From Arachnia propionica (GTDB lineage Bacteria > Actinomycetota > Actinomycetes > Propionibacteriales > Propionibacteriaceae), in NCBI RefSeq assembly GCF_037055325.1, contig NZ_CP146373.1, positions 3,038,001-3,102,000 on the forward strand: 64,000 nt of DNA. Direction: 5' to 3'. Both the position numbers and the translations under genes were made by a program. The notes beneath the pieces were generated by a model. The model was not told the origin of the DNA, did no database searches, and worked only from the letters and a program-made list of their open reading frames with translations. The number at the start of each line of letters is the position of its first letter. Position 1 is the first letter of the stretch. Shown here piece after piece: positions 9,420-18,133 of this stretch.

Positions 9420-10507
9420 GCAGAGTCCGACACCTCTCCTCCGTCCACGACGTCCACGACACCCGCGTCACCTACAAGGAATGCGCCTCGCTGGCAGCTG
9501 CGGGTCACGACGTCGCCCTCATCAACTGCCACGACGGCGACATCGAAGTGGCGGGGGTGCGGGTGATCGGGCTGGGCGCGCCACGTGGTCGCATCGACCG
9601 GATCCTCCGCAAGACGTGGGCCATCTTCTTCCGGGCGCTGCGGGAACGAGCCGACATCTACCACTTCCACGACCCCGAACTGATGGGGGTCGGACTGGCG
9701 CTACGGCTGTGCGGGAAGAAAGTCATCTATGACGTCCACGAGGACGTTCCCCTGCAGATCATGAACAAAACCTGGATCCCGGGCTGGTTGAAGAAACCGC
9801 TCTCAGCGATCACCCGGGTGCTGGAGGGCATCTCGGGCAGGGCACTGAACGCGATCGTCGCCGCCACCCCGTCGATAGCCGAGAAATTTCCCGCCCACAC
9901 AACGATCGTGGTGCAGAACTTTCCCGAAAAAGGCCTGGCGAACCAACGCAACGACGCCCCCTTCCAGGACCGCACCAATGCCTTCATCTACGTCGGTGGG
10001 CTGTCCGAGCAGCAGGGCCTGTTCGAAATGCTCGCCGCCTTCGAGCACCTCCCCGACGACGTCACCGGCCTGCTGGCGGGCAAGTTCAAACAGCTCCAGG
10101 AACAAGCCGAGGCGCACCCCGGCTGGCAGCACGTCCACCACCCCGGTCCCCTGCCCCGCGACGAGGTCGTCGCCGGGTTGCGTGACGCACAGGTCGGGCT
10201 CGTGCTGGATCACCCGATCAGCAACTACGTGGAAGGGTATTCGACGAAGATGTTCGAGTACATGGCCTGCGGCCTGCCGTTCATCGCATCCGATTTCCCC
10301 CTGTGGCAACGAATCGTCGCCGAACACGACTGCGGCATCACCGTCGACCCGTTCGACACCGACGCCGTTGCCAAAGCCCTGAACCGCCTGCTGGAAAACC
10401 CGGAGGAGGCGGCCCGGATCGGCGAGAACGGACGGCAGGCGATCCTCCGCACGTACAACTGGGATGTGGAGTTGGGAAAACTCCTGTCCTGCTATGAAAG
10501 GCTGTGA
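9416..10507 (+). CDS. Glycosyltransferase family 4
   Basis: A 363-residue protein, translationally coupled (ATGA) to the dehydrogenase. The N-terminal half has YKECASLAAAGHDVALI and HFHDPELMGVGLALRLCGKKVIYDVHED. The C-terminal half has FIYVGGLSEQQGLFEMLAAF and the donor-site NYVEGYSTKMFEYMACGLPFIASDFP, a classical GT4 layout. It probably transfers a sugar during assembly of the same surface polymer as the coupled dehydrogenase. Confidence 0.88.
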   Translation: MSRVRHLSSVHDVHDTRVTYKECASLAAAGHDVALINCHDGDIEVAGVRVIGLGAPRGRIDRILRKTWAIFFRALRERADIYHFHDPELMGVGLALRLCGKKVIYDVHEDVPLQIMNKTWIPGWLKKPLSAITRVLEGISGRALNAIVAATPSIAEKFPAHTTIVVQNFPEKGLANQRNDAPFQDRTNAFIYVGGLSEQQGLFEMLAAFEHLPDDVTGLLAGKFKQLQEQAEAHPGWQHVHHPGPLPRDEVVAGLRDAQVGLVLDHPISNYVEGYSTKMFEYMACGLPFIASDFPLWQRIVAEHDCGITVDPFDTDAVAKALNRLLENPEEAARIGENGRQAILRTYNWDVELGKLLSCYERL

Positions 10508-11148
10508 GCATGCTCATCCCCGAACGGATCCTCGTACTCGCCCCGCACACCGATGACGCCGAGCTCGGCGCCGGTGGATCCATGGCCAAGTGGCTGGAAG
10601 CGGGAGTCGACCTGCACGTCGCAGTGTTTTCGACGGCGGAAGAATCACTGCCAGCCGGTTCCGCTCCGACACGCCTGGCAGACGAATGCCACGCCTCCCT
10701 CGACGCGCTCGGGGTGAAACCGGAAAACCGGCAGATCATGCACTACCCGGTGCGCAAGCTCGGCTACCACCGCCAAGAGGTGCTGGAAAACATGGTGGCG
10801 ATGGAACGCCAGCTGAACCCCCAGTGGATCCTGTTCCCCTCCGGCGCCGACCTGCACCAGGACCACGCCACCATCCACGACGAGGCGATGCGCGCCTTCA
10901 AACACAAGACCCTGCTGGGCTACGAACTGCCGTGGAACCACATCACGTTCTCCGCGTCGGCTTTCGTGACCCTCGACAAGCGCCACCTCGACAAGAAATG
11001 GGACGCCCTGACGAAGTACACCTCACAGCTCGAAATGGGCAGGTCGTATTTCACCAAGGAATTCCACGAATCCCTGGCCAAGGTCCGCGGTCTCCAGGTG
11101 AAACACGAATGGGCCGAGGCGTTCGAACTGATCCGCGTCGTTTTGTGA
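10504..11148 (+). CDS. PIG-L (LmbE-like) deacetylase
   Basis: A 214-residue protein whose GTG start overlaps the preceding stop (GTGA); an ATG follows at 10510. The zinc-binding motif APHTDDAELGAGGS is near the N-terminus and LHQDHATIHDEAMRAF supplies the third His. This family removes N-acetyl groups from GlcNAc-containing lipids or glycans. In this operon it probably deacetylates a sugar of the surface glycan. A second member lies at 58317. Confidence 0.88.
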   Translation: MSMLIPERILVLAPHTDDAELGAGGSMAKWLEAGVDLHVAVFSTAEESLPAGSAPTRLADECHASLDALGVKPENRQIMHYPVRKLGYHRQEVLENMVAMERQLNPQWILFPSGADLHQDHATIHDEAMRAFKHKTLLGYELPWNHITFSASAFVTLDKRHLDKKWDALTKYTSQLEMGRSYFTKEFHESLAKVRGLQVKHEWAEAFELIRVVL

Positions 11149-11155
11149 GGCGAAC

Positions 11156-11821
11156 ATGATCGTCACCATTCACCAACCGAACTTCGCCCCCTGGACGGGC
11201 TTCTTCGACAAAATGACGAAGGCGGATGTCTTCGTCCTGCTGGACACGGTGCCCTTCACCAAGGGCGGATTCCAGAATCGCGTGAAAATCAAGGGACCAG
11301 GCGGGCCGCAGTGGCTGACCGTTCCCGTGCACACCAAAGGCAAGCTGGGACAGCTCACACGCGACGTAGAAACCAACGAGCTGAAACCGTGGCGCAGCGA
11401 CCACGTCAAGACCCTCCAGACCCTGTACGGGCGCTGCCCAGGCTTCGAGACGGCCACAACAATGCTGGAGACCGTCTACGCCCACGAGACGACGAACCTG
11501 GCCGACCTGTGCACCGACCTCATCACCCGGTTGCGCGACCACTACGCGATCCCGACGACACTGGTGCGCGCCTCAGAGCTGAAAGCAACCGGCTCGGCGT
11601 CGGAACTACTGGCCGCCATCACCGCGGAACTCGGCGGTGACGTCTACCTGTCGGGTCCCTCGGGCCGCAACTACCTGGACGAATCGGTGTTCGCGGAACG
11701 CGGCATCGGGCTGGACTACCACTCGTTCACCCCCACTGCCTACCCTCAGCCGCACGGCGACTTCGCGGGGGGCTTGAGCATGCTCGACCACGTGGCATCG
11801 GGCGCTGATCCCTGGTGGTGA
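11156..11821 (+). CDS. WbqC family protein
   Basis: A 221-residue protein starting 7 bp after the deacetylase gene. The N-terminus IVTIHQPNFAPWTGFFDKM and the later LGGDVYLSGPSGRNYLDE are diagnostic of the WbqC family, found in polysaccharide gene clusters. Its biochemical role is not firmly established; an acyl- or amide-forming role in sugar modification has been suggested for relatives. It is the last gene of the coupled 8118-11821 run. Confidence 0.88.
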   Translation: MIVTIHQPNFAPWTGFFDKMTKADVFVLLDTVPFTKGGFQNRVKIKGPGGPQWLTVPVHTKGKLGQLTRDVETNELKPWRSDHVKTLQTLYGRCPGFETATTMLETVYAHETTNLADLCTDLITRLRDHYAIPTTLVRASELKATGSASELLAAITAELGGDVYLSGPSGRNYLDESVFAERGIGLDYHSFTPTAYPQPHGDFAGGLSMLDHVASGADPWW

Positions 11822-11832
11822 CGGGGGTGTGA

Positions 11833-11869
11833 ACCGGCTGGATGCAAGAATGCGGTGACCCCAGCCGGT
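11833..11869 (+). terminator. Hairpin after the WbqC gene
   Basis: ACCGGCTGG at 11833-11841 is repeated inverted as CCAGCCGGT at 11861-11869. It starts 12 bp after the stop of the preceding run and has no U-tract. It is a plausible terminator for the polysaccharide operon. Confidence 0.5.
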
Positions 11870-11948
11870 CCGCCCCCAGGGCAGGACGCCTTCCGGCGCC
11901 GGAACACAGCCCGGTCGGACTCATCGCGCCCCCAGAGGAGACGCAGAG

Positions 11949-13220
11949 ATGACCACGAACCCATCCCTCCGGAATGCAACCTTCCTCGACGCACGGCACG
12001 GTCTGGACGTCACGGCGGTCCTGTTCGGGATCGTGATCGTGTTCCTGGCTCAGGGCATCCTCGGACGGGTGGTGCAGCGGGCCCAGCAGAGCCTCCTCCC
12101 GCCCGACTCAGGCACCCATACCCTGATCGGATCCACCCTGACGCTCCCTGCGCTACAAGTGGCGGTCTGCACCCTCTTCCTGTTCCCGTGGACCCTGCTC
12201 TGCGACCGCTGCGGGCCGCGGCTGCCCTACACCGGCGGCCTGCTCGTGTGGGCACTGGGGGTGTTCACGGGAAGCTGGTCGGGATCAGCGGAGTTCCTGC
12301 TCGGCAGCTACGCACTCCAGGCAGCCGGGGTGGCGGCGATGATCCCCGCCACACTGACCGTCATCACCTCCACCCAACCGCGCCCCGGCGGGTTCCTCAC
12401 AGGAACGGTCCTCGCCTTCCCAGTGCTCCTCCAGCTACCCGGCTCACTGATCGCCGACCTGCTGACCCGATCGATGGACTGGAGAACAACACTGATCGCG
12501 ATCTCCGGAGCCGCGATCCCACCGCTGCTCCTCGGGTGGTTCGCGATCCCCTCCGGCCCCGCGACAACCGGCCCCACCCTCGATCCCCCACCGGATTCCC
12601 CGGCGGGGAAAGGCCAGGCGGTGGTACAGACCCTGCTGCTCGGCGCCGCGCTGGCAGGGGTCCGGATTCACCTGGAGCTGTCCTTCGCGGCCCATCACGG
12701 TTCGCTCCTCCTAGGCGACTCCGCCGGGTACGCAAGGGCCCACAGCGGCCTGGTTGACTTCCCCTTCGCCGCGGGACTGGCCGTCGGGTTCATCACAGGC
12801 GCCGTGCTCCCCGGGGGTCACCGGAAAGCCGTACTGGCGTGGGTGATCGCCGCGACGGGTCCGGTGATGGCCGCGATTCCGCTGCTTCCCTCCGACATCT
12901 CCTTCCTGGCCGGAGCCGTCCTGGGCACAGTCGGGCTCGGCCTCGGACTGTCCACGCAGCTGGTCTCGCTGCTGCGCCTCGCGACCACGAACCGGACCTT
13001 CCGGGCCTCTGCCCTGTTCCAAGGCGTCCAGAACCTCGGCTACGGGGTGGGCATCGCAGTGCCCCTGGTGGTAGTCCTTGTGCTGGGCGACACCGTCGCA
13101 CCGGACACGAGGGCCCACCTGCTCCTGGGCTGCTCCCTGATTCTGCTGGCCGCGGGGTTCTTCCTCGCATTGAGGAAACTAAAACAACGAGTGGCGCCTC
13201 AACGAGGCAGGCACAGCTGA
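11949..13220 (+). CDS. MFS transporter
   Basis: A 423-residue, very hydrophobic protein with about 12 predicted membrane spans and a central loop at about residues 195-220. The segment LLCDRCGPRLPYTGG between spans matches the MFS signature loop after the second helix. The start ATG 11949 has AGAGGAGA upstream. It could export or import a small molecule; no substrate can be named. It has its own upstream region of 127 bp. Confidence 0.8.
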   Translation: MTTNPSLRNATFLDARHGLDVTAVLFGIVIVFLAQGILGRVVQRAQQSLLPPDSGTHTLIGSTLTLPALQVAVCTLFLFPWTLLCDRCGPRLPYTGGLLVWALGVFTGSWSGSAEFLLGSYALQAAGVAAMIPATLTVITSTQPRPGGFLTGTVLAFPVLLQLPGSLIADLLTRSMDWRTTLIAISGAAIPPLLLGWFAIPSGPATTGPTLDPPPDSPAGKGQAVVQTLLLGAALAGVRIHLELSFAAHHGSLLLGDSAGYARAHSGLVDFPFAAGLAVGFITGAVLPGGHRKAVLAWVIAATGPVMAAIPLLPSDISFLAGAVLGTVGLGLGLSTQLVSLLRLATTNRTFRASALFQGVQNLGYGVGIAVPLVVVLVLGDTVAPDTRAHLLLGCSLILLAAGFFLALRKLKQRVAPQRGRHS

Positions 13221-13615
13221 ACGAGTCACTCGGGTCGAAGGAAACACCGATGAATCGACAAAACCGGGCGCCGAAGGCCCTGATCGTCGTGTCCACCGCG
13301 TCGTCACCACCGGTTTTCCACCTGATATTTCCACCCGGACAACGGACACCGAAAAAGCGATTGACTACGTCATCCGGTCGACTGACAAATGAACTTGAGC
13401 ATTGTTGAAGAAAAAATTGTCACGGCGCACCCGGTTCAGCTCGCAAGGCGGGCGAAGCAGCGGTAAGGTCCTATTCTGCGGAATCTCAGTTAACCAAGGA
13501 CAGGTTCATCGTCACGGGGACCCGGCCATCGCCTAGAGTCGGATCACCAAGGCATCCTCACGAGGACAGGAAATCACCTGGAACCTGCACTTGGCGGCAG
13601 GGAGGAAGCTTCGCG
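13221..13615 (+). other. Intergenic region with possible promoter and a weak small ORF
   Basis: This is a 400-bp gap before the ABC ATPase. A 52-codon frame runs from ATG 13250 (behind GAAGGA) to a TGA at 13408. It begins MNRQNRAPKALIVVSTASS, shows no recognisable domain, and is reported only as a possibility. The stretch at about 13404-13425 is the most AT-rich in the gap. GGGAGGAAG at about 13601-13609 is a ribosome-binding site for a TTG at 13616. Nothing else was seen. Confidence 0.35.
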
Positions 13616-13645
13616 TTGCGAACAAATGACAACTACGAGGTATTC

Positions 13646-15058
13646 ATGTGGGATAGTGAGCCGCTACTGGCGGTCCGGGGGATGCGCAAGTCCTTCGGTC
13701 GACTCGAGGTGCTGACCGGCGTCGACATCGACCTCCGACACGGGGAGGTACTCGGCATGGTCGGCCCCAACGGCGTGGGGAAATCCACCATGGCCTCGAT
13801 CATCGCCGGCTACACGTCGGCTGATGAAGGGGTGGCCAGCCTGTCGGGTGGACCGTGGGATCCGCGACGAATCATGCTCATCGACCCCCAAAACGAGCTG
13901 GACCCGAAACTGACCGTCGTCGAGGCCATGTTCCGGCACATCGAGGGACATCACAGCCTCGCAGAACTGATGACCCGGGCCAAACGCATTCTCTCCGAAA
14001 CCGGCATCCCCCTGTCCCCCACCCACCGACTCGGCGGCCTCAGCCACACGGAACGCCGCATGGCCGAGGTGGTCCGGATGCTCGCCGATCCGCGTGAAGT
14101 CATCGTCATCGACGAACTCAGCAACGCCCTCAACGCCGAGGAGCTCGAGGACCTGCGCTACGCCCTCAACCGGACGGTCGAGGAGGGCCGGGGTGTCCTC
14201 TACATCACCCATCAGCTGGAGGAGGCCCTGCGGCTGTGCCACCGGGTCGCGGTGCTGCGCGACGGTCAGGTCGAGGAGATCTTCGACTCCGCCACCACCA
14301 CCGTCGACCAACTCACCGAAGCGATGTTCGGATCCGTCATCGAGATCACACCGCGACGCGCCAACGCCACCGCCGACATCGTGATGGACGTCGTCAACCT
14401 GGAATGCACCAGCGAACCGATTTCCTTCCAGCTGAACCGCGGCGAGGTCCTCGGTTTCACCGGTTCCCGCAACTCGGGCGTGGAAGAGGTACGCGACGCG
14501 CTGACCGGGAAACGCCCCGCCCCCATCGCATCGTTGACCGTCGACGGCCGCCCCGCCAGCATCACCGCCCCCCGCGACCTGCCGTCGCTGGGCATCGCGG
14601 TGCTGACGAACATGCTCGACCCGGAAAGCGAAGCCCACGCGGCACGCAACATCGTCATGCTCGACGGCGAGGACCAGGTCGACGACGAGGCCATCGAGGA
14701 CACCACCCGGATCCTGCTCCTGCTGAAAGAGTCGGAGGACCGGATGAGCGAGATCCTGCACCGCCCCGTGCAGTCCACCGGTCAGCGGCGCTGGCAGCAG
14801 ATGCAGGAGATCGCCAGCCAGAACGCCCGCATCATGATCCTCATCCAGCCCACAGACGGCCTCGACATCGCCACCCGGGAACGTTTCGTGCGTCTCCTGG
14901 AGGAGATCACGGGCCGCGGCGTCGGGGTGCTGCTGTTCACCAGCAACGAACGGGAACTGCACCAGTTCAGCGACCGAGTGCTCGTGATGGCCGACGGCAG
15001 GATCCAGGAGGAGTGGGACACCAAGGCCGTCGCCACCGAAGCCACCCGGGGGGCGTGA
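13646..15058 (+). CDS. Orphan sugar-type (RbsA-like) tandem ABC ATPase, degenerate second site
   Basis: A 470-residue protein with two ABC domains in tandem, as in RbsA/XylG/MglA. Domain 1 has a good Walker A (GPNGVGKST) and Walker B (VIVIDELSNAL), but the signature is LSHTERRMAEV rather than LSGGQ. Domain 2 has TGSRNSGVEEV in place of a Walker A, lacking GK[ST], with STGQRRWQQMQEIA and ILIQPTDGLD near the C-terminus. No permease or sugar-binding gene is adjacent. ATG 13646 is chosen; a TTG at 13616 with a stronger Shine-Dalgarno site is possible. It may energise a transporter encoded elsewhere. Confidence 0.8.
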   Translation: MWDSEPLLAVRGMRKSFGRLEVLTGVDIDLRHGEVLGMVGPNGVGKSTMASIIAGYTSADEGVASLSGGPWDPRRIMLIDPQNELDPKLTVVEAMFRHIEGHHSLAELMTRAKRILSETGIPLSPTHRLGGLSHTERRMAEVVRMLADPREVIVIDELSNALNAEELEDLRYALNRTVEEGRGVLYITHQLEEALRLCHRVAVLRDGQVEEIFDSATTTVDQLTEAMFGSVIEITPRRANATADIVMDVVNLECTSEPISFQLNRGEVLGFTGSRNSGVEEVRDALTGKRPAPIASLTVDGRPASITAPRDLPSLGIAVLTNMLDPESEAHAARNIVMLDGEDQVDDEAIEDTTRILLLLKESEDRMSEILHRPVQSTGQRRWQQMQEIASQNARIMILIQPTDGLDIATRERFVRLLEEITGRGVGVLLFTSNERELHQFSDRVLVMADGRIQEEWDTKAVATEATRGA

Positions 15059-15109
15059 CCGGACGCAGGACGTACGCTGTCACGTCCCAACCCGACAAGC
15101 CAGCCTAGC

Positions 15110-15145
15110 CGTCAAACGCCAGCGCTGTAGCGCTGGCGTTTGACG
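15110..15145. terminator. Perfect 16-bp hairpin terminator
   Basis: CGTCAAACGCCAGCGC at 15110-15125 is exactly complementary to 15130-15145 around a TGTA loop. It lies between the convergent ABC ATPase and aldo/keto reductase genes, so it can serve both strands. Confidence 0.9.
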
Positions 15146-15183
15146 TACGGGCCGGCATGGCACCCCAGCTGGGATGCGACGGA

Positions 15184-16215
15184 TCACTCGCGGCTGCTGG
15201 AGATCCACTGCGGCGGGGTGAACGACAGGTTCCGGGATCCCTGCACCAGATCGGCAACGGCATCGAGTCGCGCCACCTGGTCATCGGTCAGCCGCAGCTG
15301 CACCGCCGCCGCATTCTGCCGGACCCGCTCCGCCGACCGGGTGCCGGGGATGGGAACCACCGGCAGGCCGAGCCGCCCGGTCCGGTCCAGCAGCCAGGCC
15401 AGCGCGACCTGCGCCAGGGTCGCGTCCAGCTCATCGGCAACCCCACGGATCACCTGGAGCAGTTGCTGGTTGGCGTCGTAGTTCCTGACGAACCGGTCCT
15501 CGGCTTTGAGCATCGATCCCGCGATCCGCTCCGGTGTCAACGCACCGGTGAGGAACCCGCGACCCAGCGGGCTGTAGGGCACGAACCCGGCCCCCACCTC
15601 ACGAGCCGCGGGCACCACCTGGGCCTCGACATCACGCGACCACAGGCTCCATTCGCTCTGGACCGCGGTGATCGGGTGGACGGTGGCGGCGGCCCGCAGT
15701 TCGGCCGCGGTCACCTCGGACAACCCCAGGTGACGAACCTTGCCCTCCGCCACGAGATCGGCCATGGCCCCCACCGTCTCCTCGATCGGCAGGTCGAACT
15801 GGCGGCGGTGCATGTAGTACAGGTCGATGGTCTCGACGCCCAGCCTCCGCAGCGATGCCTCACAGGCGGAACGGACGTAGGCGCGGTCACCGCGCGTCGC
15901 CGGAGCGTCGGGGGTTCCGATGAGACCGGTGATGCCGAACTTGGTGGCAACCTGCACCTCCCCCCGACGCTCCCGCAGCAGCTGCGCGAACAACTCCTCG
16001 TTCGTACCTGCCGGCCCCTGGGCGCCGGGCCGGGGCTCACCGTAGACATCCGCGGTGTCGAGGAACGTGACCCCCGCGTCGACGGCGGCGTGCAGGGTCG
16101 CGAGGGCATCGGCGGGATCGGTCTGCCCGTAGACGTGGCTCAACGCCATCCCGCCGAAACCGATCCGGCTGACGTTCAGGCCGTGGCCCAGATCAATGAT
16201 GGGTACCTGGTGCAT
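15184..16215 (-). CDS. Aldo/keto reductase
   Basis: A 343-residue protein. ATG 16215 is chosen because GGGAG precedes it and the protein starts HQVPIIDLGHGLNVSRIGFGGMAL. AKR landmarks are present: FLDTADVYG (Asp and Tyr of the tetrad), VATKFG (Lys), LYYMHR (His), and the C-terminal VVPIPGTRSAERVRQN that binds NADP phosphate. It reduces carbonyls with NADPH. It follows the MerR-fusion gene with one base between, so it is probably that regulator's target. Confidence 0.9.
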   Translation of the reverse strand: MHQVPIIDLGHGLNVSRIGFGGMALSHVYGQTDPADALATLHAAVDAGVTFLDTADVYGEPRPGAQGPAGTNEELFAQLLRERRGEVQVATKFGITGLIGTPDAPATRGDRAYVRSACEASLRRLGVETIDLYYMHRRQFDLPIEETVGAMADLVAEGKVRHLGLSEVTAAELRAAATVHPITAVQSEWSLWSRDVEAQVVPAAREVGAGFVPYSPLGRGFLTGALTPERIAGSMLKAEDRFVRNYDANQQLLQVIRGVADELDATLAQVALAWLLDRTGRLGLPVVPIPGTRSAERVRQNAAAVQLRLTDDQVARLDAVADLVQGSRNLSFTPPQWISSSRE

Positions 16216-16216
16216 G

Positions 16217-17095
16217 TCATTCTCCCAGTGCTCGTTCATAGTTGGTGATCTTGTGGTCGAGGGCGCCGAGGTCGTCGGCAAGCTGATTCAGCTGCTGCTG
16301 GACGGCATCGCGATGCCGTCTGAGCAGAGCCAGGCGACGCCGGTGCGACGACTCCCCCTCGGCAACCAGCGTGATGTACTCGCGCATCTGCTCCACCGGC
16401 ATCCCGGTGCGTCGCAGCCTCACCAGCATCTGAATCATCCGGATCGCCCGCCCGTCGTAGCGGCGGTAGCCGTTGGAGGTCCGGTCGATCACCGGGATCA
16501 GTCCCTCGCGTTCATACCAGCGAAGGGTGTCGCGGCTGAGGCCGGTGATGTCGGCCACCTCGGCTATCCCGACGGCAATGCTCCCGGCCTGCCGCCATGC
16601 CGAGGCGGCCAGGTCATCCGCGGACCGGACGACGACCCCCGCGGCGCGGAGTTCGTCGAGGGCCGCGAGGTGCGCCTCGGCTGTGGTGTCGGCGCAGGCG
16701 TTGGACACCACGGTCACTGCATATCCGCGCTCCAGGGCCGACAGGGCGGCGAGCCGGATGCCGTGGCCGGTCACTAAACCGGTCAACACGACGTGCTCGA
16801 CCCCGAGGCCCCGCAGGGTCTCGTCGGTTTGTGCAACGTCGAAGATGTCGCGGTCGTGTTTGGTGATGACGGGCTGCCCGCGCGGTTCGAAACCGTCCAC
16901 GAAAGCGGCGTCCGGATGATCGGGATCGGCCCGGTCGTCCCCCGGTTCCGGGGACAGGTACCGGGTGCTGATCACCGGCCAACCGAGGTTAGCCAGCAAA
17001 CGCCGGACCTCCCGTCCCAGATGCGCCGACCACGGGTCGTGGGCAAGGGCGAGAACCCAGTTCTGCCAGTCGATTTCGAGCAGTGCACTTCGCAT
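16217..17095 (-). CDS. Isochorismatase-like domain fused to MerR regulator
   Basis: A 292-residue protein from ATG 17095. Residues about 1-165 form an isochorismatase-like hydrolase domain (SALLEIDWQNWVLAL, TKHDRDIFDVAQTDETLRGLG, VVLTGLVTGHGIRLAALSA). The catalytic Cys normally found four residues into TxxC is a Gly here (TGHG), so hydrolase activity is doubtful. Residues about 185-292 form a MerR DNA-binding domain (IAEVADITGLSRDTLRWYER, NGYRRYDGRAIRMI) with a coiled-coil tail. The likely reading is a one-component regulator with a dead enzyme as sensor, controlling itself and the aldo/keto reductase. Confidence 0.85.
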   Translation of the reverse strand: MRSALLEIDWQNWVLALAHDPWSAHLGREVRRLLANLGWPVISTRYLSPEPGDDRADPDHPDAAFVDGFEPRGQPVITKHDRDIFDVAQTDETLRGLGVEHVVLTGLVTGHGIRLAALSALERGYAVTVVSNACADTTAEAHLAALDELRAAGVVVRSADDLAASAWRQAGSIAVGIAEVADITGLSRDTLRWYEREGLIPVIDRTSNGYRRYDGRAIRMIQMLVRLRRTGMPVEQMREYITLVAEGESSHRRRLALLRRHRDAVQQQLNQLADDLGALDHKITNYERALGE

Positions 17096-17103
17096 GACCC
17101 CAC

Positions 17104-17136
17104 ACGCTAAACACTGGAGCCCACTCCAGGGCAAAT
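17104..17136 (-). promoter_or_regulatory. MerR-type promoter/operator
   Basis: The palindrome CTGGAG-N4-CTCCAG occupies 17114-17129, just upstream of the fusion gene. On the minus strand it sits inside a 19-bp spacer between a TTTGCC box and a TTAGCG box. An over-long spacer with a central dyad is the hallmark of MerR-activated promoters. This implies autoregulation of the two-gene operon. The boxes themselves are weak matches. Confidence 0.65.
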
Positions 17137-17423
17137 ACGACCCGACCCGCTGCCGGATTGTTTCAGCCCGGACGTCCTCCGGTTCTCACGTCTCCTTCGG
17201 GCGGTGTGGCACATGCCGAGCCCAGGGCTCGGGTGGCCGCACACGATCCAGTACTGCGTACCGCATGGAGGCGATCGGACGCACGTGGCCACCGGAACCA
17301 GGAACCGACGCACCATTACCAAACAGGCAGTGGAGTCGACCCCGACGAGAAACGAAAGTTATGGTACACCCCCAGCCGATCCTTGACTTTGAGCCAATCT
17401 TGTTTGATGGCATGGCCACGTTC

Positions 17424-17453
17424 TTGACACGGACATGCGAGGCGACTTATCCT
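17424..17453 (+). promoter_or_regulatory. Sigma70-like promoter before the secreted-peptide gene
   Basis: TTGACA at 17424-17429 is followed after 18 bp by TATCCT at 17448-17453, about 75 bp before ATG 17529. The rest of the 430-bp gap between 17096 and 17528 holds the MerR operator and no convincing gene. Confidence 0.5.
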
Positions 17454-17528
17454 TTGCCGAAAGTGGAGCGACGTGGCCCTCCTAACTGCATCGTCGCACT
17501 CCGGATCCGCAAGGAAGGGGAAGAAGCC

Positions 17529-18014
17529 ATGAAGATCCGGAAACTGGTAGCTACATTTTTTATCATTCTCACGAAAGCTGCTCTCACCGTGCCAAGCGCT
17601 TCGGCTGAAACCACTTCGCCAGGCCAACCACCATCCACCAGTCTTCCTGCCACATCTCCCGACGTGGACGGGATCATCGCAAAGGCCAAGTCCAGTGATG
17701 TCGGTTTCTCGGCACGTCGCAATCTCATCGCATCCAGCGCCGCTTTCATGCAGGTACTCAGGAAAACGACTCCTGATCACCAGAGAAGCCTGGATTACTT
17801 CACAGCCATCTCCAGCGATCAGCAGGCTACCGATCTCGTGGCGAACACCGCCGGTAAACACTATGTGGTCTCGGGCACACCATGCAGAACCCCGACGTCA
17901 AACTGGTCGACGGGAAAGCCACCGATGACTCCACCAACCCGCCCGGGGCTAAGAACCTCCCTCAGGATATGCCGCGATGCGGCAAGGCGTGGGCCGCTTT
18001 TTCTGCTTGGCTGA
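17529..18014 (+). CDS. Secreted peptide precursor, N-terminal part (frameshifted)
   Basis: The ATG at 17529 follows AAGGAAGGGGAAG. The N-terminus MKIRKLVATFFIILTKAALT ending in SASAE is a Sec signal peptide with a clear AxA cleavage site. The mature part is Thr/Pro/Ser-rich, then helical. After about residue 117 the frame loses coherent character, while the +1 neighbour frame (17858 onward, ATG 17882) encodes a hydrophobic Cys-rich tail. The two frames were probably one gene. In that case it would be a bacteriocin-like secreted precursor, but family membership is inference. Confidence 0.55.
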   Translation: MKIRKLVATFFIILTKAALTVPSASAETTSPGQPPSTSLPATSPDVDGIIAKAKSSDVGFSARRNLIASSAAFMQVLRKTTPDHQRSLDYFTAISSDQQATDLVANTAGKHYVVSGTPCRTPTSNWSTGKPPMTPPTRPGLRTSLRICRDAARRGPLFLLG

Positions 18015-18124
18015 CCGGAACAACGATGCTGTGCGCACCATTCTCCGGTCCAGCCGCGTGGGGATGCGCAGCAGCGATGGGAATCCTTGGCCTGATGCCA
18101 GATTTCAACAGTGCCTGCGACTAG
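17882..18124 (+). CDS. Cys-rich hydrophobic tail, candidate bacteriocin core
   Basis: 80 codons from ATG 17882, in the frame after the break in the preceding gene and with only a poor ribosome-binding site of its own. The C-terminal 50 residues carry four Cys (PRCGKAW, TMLCAPF, WGCAAAMG, NSACD) spaced through a hydrophobic stretch. That fits a disulfide-stabilised membrane-active peptide of the halocin C8-like kind, though this is only a resemblance. A small two-span membrane protein follows, as expected for an immunity protein. Confidence 0.5.
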   Translation: MQNPDVKLVDGKATDDSTNPPGAKNLPQDMPRCGKAWAAFSAWLTGTTMLCAPFSGPAAWGCAAAMGILGLMPDFNSACD

Positions 18125-18133
18125 GAGGAAGAA

